From: Gracilaria caudata
Taxonomy: Eukaryota; Rhodophyta; Florideophyceae; Gracilariales; Gracilariaceae
Direction of reading: 5' to 3'
DNA: 15,067 nucleotides
Assembly: GCA_030374735.1 (NCBI GenBank)
Contig: JASCIV010000653.1
Span: 1 to 15,067, forward strand
Shown here: positions 6,902 to 14,801 of the stretch, in pieces
Position numbering within the stretch: the stretch's first letter is position 1
How the letters are laid out: the number at the start of each line of letters is the position of its first letter
Notes under the pieces: model-generated
Databases searched by the model: none
What the model was told of the DNA's origin: nothing
The model's input: only the letters and a program-made list of their open reading frames with translations
Program-made: the position numbers and the translations under genes

Positions 6902-9319
6902 ATGCCCAAACCGGCCTCAAGCCGTCGCCCCCAAGCTTCGAAGACTTCGGGCAACGATCTCCCTTACCCACAGTCCGATTTTGAAGGGCAGATCCGTCTG
7001 ACCTATCAAGAATCAACAGAGGACTATCCAGACCCTGTCACCGCCCCAGAAAATGCTCCAAACATCATCCTCATCATGACCGACGACGTCGGTTTCGGCG
7101 CCAGTTCCACTTTTGGAGGTCCGTGTAACACTCCTACCATGGACGGTCTCGCCGAGGAAGGCATTATGTACAAACGTTTCCATACCACCGCTCTGTGCTC
7201 CCCGACGCGCGCTGCGCTGCTCACCGGGCGCAACCCACACAATTGCGGACAGGGAATCATTGCAGAGCGTTGTCTGGGCTTTCCCGGCTACAACTTTTTG
7301 ATGCCCAAGAGCTGCGGAACTGTGGCAGAGATCCTCCGACAGAATGGTTACAACACTGCCTGGTTTGGAAAGAACCACAACGTACCAGAGTGGCAGACCA
7401 GTCAGTCGGGACCGTTTGACCTGTGGCCCACGAACTTGGGCTGGGAGTATTTTTACGGCTTTCTCGGAGGTGATTGTAATCAGTGGAAGCCCAATCTCTA
7501 CAGGAACACCACCCCGATTCAGCCGTATGAGGGCAAGGAAAACTACCATCTTGATGCCGATATGGCCGACGAGGCCATCAAATGGATCCGTCAGCAAAAG
7601 ACTCTCACCCCTGATAGGCCCTTCTTCCTTTATTACGTGCCCGGTGCAACTCACGCTCCTCATCACGTGCCGCAGGGCTTTATCGACAAGTACAAGGGCA
7701 AGTTTGATGCTGGTTGGCATGCACTTCGTGACCTCACCTTTCAGAATCAACTGGACAAAAACATAATTCCGCCGGGCACCGTCAACACCGAATACCCGGG
7801 CAACTTACCCGAGTGGGACTCGCTCTCCGACGATCAAAAGCGCGTTTACAGCCACATGATGGAGGTTTATGCTGCTTTTCTCGAGTACACCGATTATAAT
7901 ATTGGACGAATGCTGAAGGAGGTGAAGGATCGGGGTCTTGAGGAAAATACGCTCGTCATCTATATTCAGGGTGACAATGGTGGAAGTGCTGAAGGTACCG
8001 TTCAAGGCACGACGAATGAGTTGGCTGTGCTGGGCAACAAAGTTCCAGAGCCGTTCAGTTTCATTATGCAGCAGAGTGATGACGGTTTGTTAGGAGGACC
8101 TATGAACTACAACCATTTCCCGGTGTCATGGAGTTGGGCTCTCAACTGTCCCATGCAGTGGACGAAACGATATGCCAGTCATTTTGGAGGTACAAGAAAT
8201 GGGGTTGTGATGAAATGGCCCAAGGTGATCACAGATGTGGGCACCATGAGGTCGCAGTTCCATCACGTTGTTGATATCACTCCCACCATTCTTACTGCCG
8301 CTGGTGTGCCTTGGCCACTTGATTCTATTAATGGCGTGGAGCAAAAGCCGCTGGATGGCGTGTCAATGTCGTATACTTGGCCGGCTGGGGTCACCGAAGA
8401 GGGTCGAAAGGAGCAAATCTTTGAAATGTTTGGGAACAGGGGACTGTACAAGGACGGCTATATGTGCTGCACCACTCCGTTAGTGTTTGCGTGGGATGAA
8501 GAATCGCAGAATAAGACTTACCAGCCAAGCGACTTCGAGTGGGAGTTGTACAATCTGGACAACGATTTCAGTCAGGGAAAAAACTTGGCATCCCAAGACC
8601 CAGAGAGGACCGAAACGATGAGAGCTTTGTGGATGGCAGAGGCGGAGATAAATAATATACTACCGCTGACATTCACCGAAATCGACACAATCAAAGCAGG
8701 TGTAAACCGTCCCACTCTCACGAAGGATCGCACGTCGTTCACATTCTACCGAGGAATCTCCAGAATCCCAGAGGGAGCGGCACCGAATGTGAAGAACACC
8801 TCCTTCGCGATCACTGCGTACGTGGAGTACTCTTCACCCTTAACGGAAGGAGTGATTATCACGCAGGGAGGCCGGTTTGGAGGATGGGGTTTGGTGGTGA
8901 TTAAGAATGTTCCCATTTGGGTTTATAAGCTGTCTCAGATGCCGGAGCACGAGTACAAAATTATTTGGCACACACCGCTGGGCCTTGGTGGGCACAAGAT
9001 TCAGCTCAACTTTCAGTACGAGGGAGGCGAGAGCCTCGGAGGAGCTGGTACGTTCTATATGACTGTGGATGATGACACGGACAAAGTGCTTTCCAAATCG
9101 ATTCCGTTTTCTATCGGGGCCAAGTTCTCGGTGAATGAGACGCTGGACGTGGGATGTGACACTGGAACCCCCATTCTCGACAGCTACGAACCAAAAATGC
9201 CGTTCGAGTTCACTGGTGCTTTGATGAGGGTGACGGTTGATCTGCTTGATTCTTTATCTGCAGAAAAGAGAAAGAAGATGATGATGGAGGTGGCCCACTT
9301 CGAGATTGCCACCGACTGA
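6902..9319 (+). CDS. Type I arylsulfatase (alkaline-phosphatase fold), bacterial type
   Basis: This 805-residue single-exon enzyme should hydrolyse sulfate esters to alcohol and sulfate. The N-domain shows the metal-binding D61-D62 in IMTDDVGFG; the sulfatase signature C99-S-P-T-R103, in which C99 is converted to formylglycine; K157 in WFGKNH; T250-H251-A-P-H254; GD358-N359-GG; and K422 with H427 in WTKRYASHFGGTRN. All expected catalytic and calcium-binding elements are therefore present. Residues ~615-805 form a C-terminal region probably folded as a beta-sandwich, as in the ~780-residue bacterial and actinobacterial AtsA-like sulfatases, which it resembles in length and motifs. The N-terminus is basic and Ser/Pro-rich, with no signal peptide, so a cytosolic location is inferred. 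The ATG is the first after an in-frame TGA at 6857-6859. The substrate is unknown. A bacterial origin by transfer is likely, but codon use matches neighbouring genes. Confidence 0.93.
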   Translation: MPKPASSRRPQASKTSGNDLPYPQSDFEGQIRLTYQESTEDYPDPVTAPENAPNIILIMTDDVGFGASSTFGGPCNTPTMDGLAEEGIMYKRFHTTALCSPTRAALLTGRNPHNCGQGIIAERCLGFPGYNFLMPKSCGTVAEILRQNGYNTAWFGKNHNVPEWQTSQSGPFDLWPTNLGWEYFYGFLGGDCNQWKPNLYRNTTPIQPYEGKENYHLDADMADEAIKWIRQQKTLTPDRPFFLYYVPGATHAPHHVPQGFIDKYKGKFDAGWHALRDLTFQNQLDKNIIPPGTVNTEYPGNLPEWDSLSDDQKRVYSHMMEVYAAFLEYTDYNIGRMLKEVKDRGLEENTLVIYIQGDNGGSAEGTVQGTTNELAVLGNKVPEPFSFIMQQSDDGLLGGPMNYNHFPVSWSWALNCPMQWTKRYASHFGGTRNGVVMKWPKVITDVGTMRSQFHHVVDITPTILTAAGVPWPLDSINGVEQKPLDGVSMSYTWPAGVTEEGRKEQIFEMFGNRGLYKDGYMCCTTPLVFAWDEESQNKTYQPSDFEWELYNLDNDFSQGKNLASQDPERTETMRALWMAEAEINNILPLTFTEIDTIKAGVNRPTLTKDRTSFTFYRGISRIPEGAAPNVKNTSFAITAYVEYSSPLTEGVIITQGGRFGGWGLVVIKNVPIWVYKLSQMPEHEYKIIWHTPLGLGGHKIQLNFQYEGGESLGGAGTFYMTVDDDTDKVLSKSIPFSIGAKFSVNETLDVGCDTGTPILDSYEPKMPFEFTGALMRVTVDLLDSLSAEKRKKMMMEVAHFEIATD

Positions 9320-9653
9320 CAGGTAGTCGTGGGTAGTTGTTGTGGCTGAGTTGAGATAGGAGTTGAGCTGCGCCCTGGCGCGTTTGCACTTACAACAGAG
9401 TAAGATAAAAGTTGTGGATTATTGAATGCCTCGAAGTACACAAGCATCATTATAACAGCTGAAACGTGGCCACAACTCACAGAATGCCACGTCTTTTTCA
9501 ATGCAATTGTTCTTGAAGGTGTGAAGAGACCGGTATTTTGATTTGCTACGTCTATCAAAGTACCCTTTTACGGCCAACGATGACAGTGACGTCAGTGCTG
9601 TCAAGCTGCACTGTCATACACGGCCAACGATCGACGAACATCATACAGTAAAC
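9320..9653. other. Intergenic region after the sulfatase gene
   Basis: It should hold the 3' untranslated region of the sulfatase gene. No gene is seen; the only structure is the small repeat at 9570-9631, just left of the inverted-repeat element. Confidence 0.5.
9570..9631. repeat. 12-bp direct repeats flanking a 9-bp inverted repeat
   Basis: ACGGCCAACGAT occurs at 9570-9581 and 9620-9631. Between them ATGACAGTG (9580-9588) is the inverse complement of CACTGTCAT (9609-9617), and a CRE-like palindrome TGACGTCA lies at 9587-9594. The layout, direct repeats outside and inverted repeats inside, resembles a tiny insertion with a target duplication, or a compound regulatory site. Confidence 0.55.
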
Positions 9654-9821
9654 GGCTCACCAAAGGTATGGACACAAGTGCAGTCTACGGGAGATTGTGC
9701 TCCGTGTACAGCGGTCACAGATATATACGTGGAAGGCGTGCAAACGTATGACACGCGTTAGTCTAGAGCTTCAGATAAAAGCACAAACTTTTAATTTTTA
9801 ATTAATTAATAGCAAACGAGT
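9654..9821 (+). repeat. Left terminal inverted repeat
   Basis: It starts GGCTCACCAAAGG and ends in an AT-rich tract with TTAATTAATTAATAGC. It is about 95% identical to the right repeat over its first 127 bases; the inner part differs by short gaps. Confidence 0.8.
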
Positions 9822-9866
9822 TGGAAAAACTAAGCTGTTGGGGATGGTGGCAAGATGCCAGGAGCG

Positions 9867-9913
9867 GAGGAGTTGATGGCTCCGCTCACCAGGAGCGGAG
9901 CCATCAACTCCTC
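9867..9913. repeat. Perfect 21-bp hairpin nested in the transposon
   Basis: Arm 9867-9887 is exactly the inverse complement of 9893-9913, with a 5-base loop ACCAG. CCAGGAGCGGAG is also directly repeated at 9858-9869 and 9889-9900. The hairpin sits just inside the left inverted repeat. Confidence 0.75.
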
Positions 9914-10283
9914 AGCACGCGGGAAGCTGCTCGTGCTTCTCGACGCGCGCTACCGCTGACGGCTTGTTGGAGACAAAAGTACGCCATCTTGAAGGGTCAA
10001 TATGCACGGCAGAAATGGCGCTGACCAGTTTCTCAATGGAAAGGCGTTCAGCTCTCAATGGCGTTGGGTGAAAGTGGAACCTACTTGCTGGTGAAGTGGT
10101 CAAGGTGGCCGATTTTAAGTCATGGGCGCGCGAACGGGAGCGAGTGTGAACGCGGCGAAAGTTTGGACGCTTCTTCAGTGGAAGCGGGGACGACTTGGCA
10201 GAAACGCGTTTGTGGAGCGTTTTCTGGATAAGAATTGCGAATGACGGGCTTCGTTGGGAGTGTGCGCTGAGGGAGCTGGCCAT
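9912..10283 (-). CDS. Doubtful ORF inside the transposon
   Basis: This is an ATG-started frame of 123 codons, rich in Ser, Arg, His and Ala and strongly basic, with no recognised domain and no cysteine pattern or catalytic motif of a transposase. Its stop lies in the right arm of the nested hairpin, which argues that the reading frame was fixed by a recent rearrangement rather than by long selection. It may be a chance frame in GC-rich captured DNA. It is listed only because it is the cleanest frame in the element together with 10431-10793. Confidence 0.2.
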   Translation of the reverse strand: MASSLSAHSQRSPSFAILIQKTLHKRVSAKSSPLPLKKRPNFRRVHTRSRSRAHDLKSATLTTSPASRFHFHPTPLRAERLSIEKLVSAISAVHIDPSRWRTFVSNKPSAVARVEKHEQLPAC

Positions 10284-10430
10284 GTTGCTGCAAAGTTTTC
10301 TGAAGAGAGCTGAATACTGTAGATGCCGGGACCCGGTCCGTAAATCAGTGACAAACGCGTAGCAGCAAAAAGCGGTGAAACGACTGTTAGAACAGAAGAT
10401 ACTTGAAATTGCTCCAGAGTAACAGCAGTA

Positions 10431-10793
10431 ATGAATCTTGTAGACGGCGAGGCAGATGAGGGAGAAGAGCGAGCTTCAAGCGTAGAAGGTGCACGAGTGC
10501 GACCGCGGGGACGAAGGCTGGTGCGAGACAGAGCAGAGCAGAGAGAGCGGTCTGGAAGGGGTGGTGATGAGAGAAATGCGATGGCGGGCAGCGACGACGA
10601 GCGGCAACAAACTGCTGACGCTTACAAGCAGCGGACGCCTCCCATTCGAAGCGTTCAGCGCCGTGTCCACATGGCAGGCGTCCTGGGTGATGTCACCCAC
10701 CCACAGGTGAAGGTGCAGCGCGCGCTGACAGTGACATGTCGGCATCTGCTCCGCTCTGCCAGCCGAAGCAGCCCACAAGAACCGATACGATGA
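10431..10793 (+). CDS. Doubtful ORF inside the transposon
   Basis: This is an ATG-started frame of 120 codons, very rich in Arg, Glu, Ser and Gln, with no recognised domain. A minus-strand frame of equal length (10838-10476) covers the same bases, so openness here mainly reflects GC-rich composition. If real, it could be a gene fragment captured by the element. Confidence 0.18.
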   Translation: MNLVDGEADEGEERASSVEGARVRPRGRRLVRDRAEQRERSGRGGDERNAMAGSDDERQQTADAYKQRTPPIRSVQRRVHMAGVLGDVTHPQVKVQRALTVTCRHLLRSASRSSPQEPIR

Positions 10794-11054
10794 GTCTCGC
10801 CCGTTCTCGCCGTCCTTCGCCACCGAGAAACTAACCATACAGGGGAACCTAGGGATTTTTGTTCACGATCGTGTTTGCTTTGTGACGAATTCTGCTCCGC
10901 CGTACCCATCGGTCTCCCACCCCGGTCGGACATCCTCCGGTACTTTTGCTGACCTCAACGCCGTAGTGCCACTTTGGCCGCGACTTCGGAGCTTCGTCGT
11001 ACCCATCGCCCACCTTTCCCGTCATTCGCAATGCTTTCGTTGAGAAGCACGAGC

Positions 11055-11215
11055 GACTCTTGCTATTAAATTAATTAAAAAATTTTGCTTTTATCTAGCG
11101 CTCTAAACTAACGCGTGTCATACGTTTGCACGCCTTCCACGTACATATCTGTGACCGCTGTACACGGAGCACAATCTCCCGTAGACTGCAATTGTGTCCA
11201 TACCTTTGGTGAGCC
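11055..11215 (-). repeat. Right terminal inverted repeat
   Basis: This is the inverse complement of the left repeat, ending GGTGAGCC at 11208-11215. The inner AT-rich part (GCTATTAAATTAATTAA) corresponds to the left subterminal tract. After it, the right side continues with GCTCGTGCTTCTCAACG, which has a near match at 9927 on the left, as if ~100 bases had been inserted behind the left repeat. Confidence 0.8.
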
Positions 11216-12095
11216 TTTTTGTGATTTGTCAGTGATCCCTTCCTCGTCGTCTTAGGGCAGGAGCAAAGCATGTGACGCATACTCGTGCAGAAATGGTCCA
11301 TCGGAATAGGTTTATGTAGGAATGAAATCAGTATTGGTTACGGAATGGAGTGCTTCAAACGAGCACTTGAAGAAGTTCATGATAACTGTTGGTACTATTT
11401 GTGATTCTAAGCATGCTTGGCGTAGACTGGTTTATGAAGTTCTCCTTCCATACAATCATGGGCGCATTTGTCATTGAGTACTTTGCCACCTTGTCAAGTT
11501 AAAGCCATTACTTTTTAAAAGTGTAGTCCATATCCTTCGAAAATAAATTACAAACTACGTTGCTGACAACTTTTTCTCAAGACAATTAGTCAGACTCCAC
11601 TTTTTGCCAAATTAGTTATTCCCAAAACCCGCCTGTCTATAATGTGACAATTATGACTGGAAAACGGACTAGAAACCGGAATGCAATATAATAAGAAACG
11701 ATTCAAGCATGGCGAAAATTTCGATGAAACATTTTCTATGACCAGCAGGTGTTAACCTTAATACTGCTCTGAGAGAACTATTGTAATCTTAATATTGAGC
11801 ATGGCCAGTGAAACATTCTTTCGGCAATGTCTGCGTCACCTATTCCCGTGGAGTGAATGGTAATGCTTCCTATCAATGATGTTACGACCTCCAAGAAAGT
11901 GCGTACTGCGAAGTGCTCATGGGTTTATGGCTTTGTTTTTCTTTTTGAACTGCTTCTATACGCAGATTTGCCTAGCAGAAAGCAAGGAAAGCCACTCTGT
12001 ACATCTCCACTTGGATTAAGATTGCTGCATTCTTTACTTTTAGTTTATTGACTGTGTGGAGGGCCGCTTAACTCTAAGAAAAGTCAGACTTCCGC
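11216..12095. other. AT-rich intergenic region, no gene seen
   Basis: No open frame longer than about 65 codons is supported; the plus-strand frame at 11857-12051 has no motif. The 3' untranslated region of the secreted Ser/Pro-rich protein gene should lie just left of 12096. Confidence 0.55.
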
Positions 12096-13460
12096 TTAAC
12101 AGAACGGAAGGACAACCTTGTAGTAGATGAAACCTTGATCACCGCTTGGCATTTTCTGGTTTTCGAGAGTCCAGAGAATACCGCCATGAGCATTTTGGAA
12201 GGCGATATACGCCGCGTACTGGGTAAGGATGTTGGTGTGCTGCAAAGCGGGAGTCCAACTGCTGAAGTCATATGCCGGATCAGTGAAGAAGTCAGTGTTG
12301 GGCGGGTTGCCGATCGCGATGGCGGTGATTCCGGAGTCTGGCGGAAGAACGGAAGGATACCATGTGTTGGTGTTGACATCACGAACGGCAGTGATCAGAG
12401 CCTCCCAGACGCCTCCATAGTTGTGCAGACGGTAGTACAGGTCGTCGCAAACACCAGTGTATGTGTAGCTGCCCCCGACGATGTTATCGGGGGTCGGCGG
12501 ACCAAGTTCGGTTCCGCACATCATTGGTACGACACTGTCATCGGCAAGCGCTTCAATCTCAATAGAAATAATGCGGGCGCAGAATCCAGTGCAAGAGCAG
12601 GCGGCTCCGGTTTCGCATGTGTCGGTAGGAGTACAGACGCCGCCGAGAGGAATGACAGCGGCGCTAGACGGAGTAGGAGAGACGGAAGGCGTGGCCGATG
12701 GGGTGGAAGAAGGCGACGGTGCCGCGGAGTTGGAAGGAGTGGCAGACGCGCTCGCAGAAGGAGAGGAGGATGCGGAGGGAGCCGGGGAAGAGGACGCCGA
12801 AGCCGCCGGAGATGAGGACGAGGAAGCCGCCGGAGATGAGGACGAGGAAGCCGCCGGAGATGAGGACGAGGAAGCCGCCGGGGAAGAGGATGCTGAAGGC
12901 GCCGGAGAAGACGAAGATGAAGGCCGCGGCGAGGAGGATGAAGATGGGGCCGGCGACGATGACGATGAAGGAGCCGGTGAGGAAGACGAGCTCGGCTGAG
13001 GATATGGGGATGGGGAATGATCCGGTGAGGGAGCCAGCTGGTTTCTGGGGGTGACGCAAGTGACTTGAGGTTCGAGCTGACAGTCAACGATCTGACCAAA
13101 GGCGTGTGGGTACGCGCCAACCGGGCGGAACACAGTGCGCGTGAGGCTGCAATCGGTAACATCACACATTTCAGTTCCCGCACCTGACAAGGTTCCAAAA
13201 CGGGAAGAAGGCCACCAGAGAGGTTAGTGGTGACGACGCAAATTGGAAATGGGAAGTGCATGCATATACGTACAGTCACAGACAAAGCCGGAGCCACATT
13301 CGTAGGTCTCGCACTGTGTGGAGGCTCCGGAGCCGCCGTAGTAGCGGAGACAGGTTCGACCGGACTGGGCCTGCACGCAGACGCATTCGGTGTCAGAGTA
13401 GATGCAGTGGGCAGAAGCGAAGGCAAGCAACGCGGTGGCGAAGAGGGCGCGCAGCATCAT
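12096..13460 (-). CDS. Secreted Cys-rich, Ser/Pro-rich protein (two exons)
   Basis: Exon 1 is 13460-13274 and exon 2 is 13183-12096; joined they encode 424 residues. Residues 1-17 (MMLRALFATALLAFASA) are a signal peptide with an Ala-x-Ala cleavage site. A Cys-rich N-domain (~18-105) has closely spaced cysteines, including a CVC and a CDC, the latter formed across the splice junction. Residues ~114-238 are a low-complexity linker of Pro-Ala and Ser repeats, likely O-glycosylated. A C-terminal domain (~245-424) has seven or so cysteines, aromatic residues, and ends in Cys. It is probably an extracellular matrix or wall protein. No named family is recognised, and no GPI signal or transmembrane segment is seen at the C-terminus. 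MM is the first ATG in frame. Downstream frame continuity across the junction supports the gene model. Confidence 0.75.
12766..12990. repeat. Coding minisatellite, 24-bp unit
   Basis: Three exact copies of a 24-bp unit lie at 12799-12822, 12823-12846 and 12847-12870, with a diverged copy at 12871-12894 and degenerate copies on both sides. On the coding (minus) strand each unit encodes eight residues of the type PAASSSSS. Exact copies suggest recent expansion or homogenisation. Confidence 0.8.
13184..13273 (-). other. Spliceosomal intron in the secreted-protein gene
   Basis: A 90-nt intron is read on the minus strand: donor GTACGT (13273-13268), branch-like CTAAC (13227-13223), a pyrimidine-rich tract and acceptor TGTCAG (ending 13184). 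Removal joins GAC-T to GT-GCG and keeps the frame. The in-frame stop TAA lies within the branch motif, so an unspliced message would encode only 78 residues. Confidence 0.75.
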
Positions 13461-14801
13461 GATGCAAACAGCTGCCAACGGCGGAGGGGACCGCGATATG
13501 TTGCTGACTGAGAAGTTTGGACGGAGAAGGAGAAATGGCGCCGTTCGGTCGGCGGAGGGGTACGAACACGGAACGAGGAGCGGCGAACATCGAAGGCCAT
13601 GGCGGGAGGCGAACGGAAGCAGTCGCCAGCGGGAACATACGATGTGCTTGCAATTGTTCGGGAGAGGGGGCGCGGCGGGGAAAGCGAGTGAGGATGGAGT
13701 GACGGATCTCAATTGAACATGAAGACGGATTGCGGCAGCGGCAGTCGACGGCAGGGCGCGCAGCTTGCACACATCGAGTTCAAGCGCTGTAAACTTAAAC
13801 GCTTACAGTATGACAATTGAATGGATTTCGGAAATAAATGTTCAAAATTTGAATCCTTTCAAATTTCAATCAAACATTGCCAGTCGTTTCAGCATTCTGT
13901 AAATGCTTTTCGAATGCAATCTTTTTGAAATAGCTTACAGTCTTTTCGAAACTTTTGATCCTTTTTGTGCTTCCTGTGCCAAACGAGAGCATCCGGACGG
14001 TACAGCAATGCAGATATCCCACGCTTTTTGCTACGCTTCCTGCCTACATGCGTGATGTAGAACAGCCCGGAATCCATCTCTGCAAAATCTGTGAGGCTGA
14101 TTAACAAGCTGAATGATGTGTTTGTAACGAGCACTTGACCCCTTATCCGAGGCGTAGACGTTTTGAACGCTGTCAGTTGCCCTATTCTCTTGGAAGCGTA
14201 TCATGATCGGAGACCCGCTGATGAGAGGCTCGGAAAACGAAAGGCTCAGCATGCAGTGGGTAAGAGAGCGGAGAAAACGTGTGAGGACGCCGAAAGGCGA
14301 CGGAGGACGCTTGCCTTGCAAGCCTGGATATTCGAAGCGTACATGATCTTCTGCGGTGCAATTTGTTAGAAGGAAGAGAAACAACTGCCTTACTGGGACA
14401 TGAAAAAAAAACCCTTCCAACTTGAATCAGCATTGACAAGATGTACAACAGATGCAGATGACGATAATGTTACATAAGCACGCATCCTGGAGTTGCAAGC
14501 TAACAACGCCTAAATCCTTTCACGGAATGATTCTCCTTTTCTCTGAAACCTAGCACGCAAAAGGTAAGGCTCGAAAGACGCGAACCTACTCTCAGCCAGT
14601 ACCTACACACATATACTGCTGAGAAACATCGATCGAATGGGCCATACAAAACCATTGACCAGTCCTGTCTTCTACATGTGATGCGCACTGATGCCCAGTC
14701 ACAGCGCTTCGCTCAAGAGTACTTAAAGGAGTTGCACCTAATCAACATTGTCTAACCATCTTATCTTCGTTACTCTACAGTTCATCGCATACTTCTCTTC
14801 G
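13461..14801. other. Intergenic region between divergent secreted-protein genes
   Basis: Bases 13461-13772 are GC-rich and stay open in the frame of the secreted Ser/Pro-rich protein, but lack an ATG, so they are read as its 5' leader. From ~13790 the sequence becomes AT-rich. The longest minus-strand frame (14420-14031) begins at TTG and shows no motif. No RNA gene was recognised. Confidence 0.45.
14720..14727 (+). promoter_or_regulatory. Possible TATA-like element of the right-edge gene
   Basis: The TACTTAAAG stretch lies about 75-80 bp upstream of the ATG at 14802. The match to TATAAA is weak. The TCTAAC...TCTACAG stretch downstream (14751-14780) also resembles an intron 3' end, so the start of this gene could instead be an internal exon. 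Confidence 0.25.

Larger units (their letters stand above)
9654..11215. mobile_element. Non-autonomous DNA transposon with ~165-bp terminal inverted repeats
   Basis: Bases 9654-9821 and the inverse complement of 11215-11055 align closely: over the outer 127 bp I count six mismatches, and beyond that AT-rich subterminal tracts match with small gaps. Both ends begin GGCTCACCAAAGG. The 1.2-kb interior is GC-rich and holds only short unrecognised frames, so no transposase is apparent; mobilisation in trans by a related full-length element is inferred. Long TIRs around unrelated interior DNA recall Mutator-like elements, but no clear target-site duplication is visible, so the superfamily is open. 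Confidence 0.75.

Noticed and set aside
6333..7001. Plus-strand 222-codon frame
   Set aside because: It runs through the TATA box and into the sulfatase coding region in another frame and has no motif.
9640..11230. Target-site duplication of the inverted-repeat transposon
   Set aside because: Flanks CAGTAAAC on the left and TTTTTGTG on the right do not match at any length I tried, so none is claimed.
12481..12999. Plus-strand 172-codon acidic Glu/Asp/Ala-repeat protein
   Set aside because: It is the antisense image of the Ser/Pro repeat in the secreted protein; the minus-strand model has a signal peptide, Cys-rich domains and a good intron.
13224..13772. A separate 182-codon minus-strand gene
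   Set aside because: It begins at GTG and ends inside the intron; its useful part is exon 1 of the secreted protein.
14031..14420. Minus-strand 129-codon frame
   Set aside because: It begins at TTG, lacks motifs, and overlaps a second frame of similar quality on the same strand.
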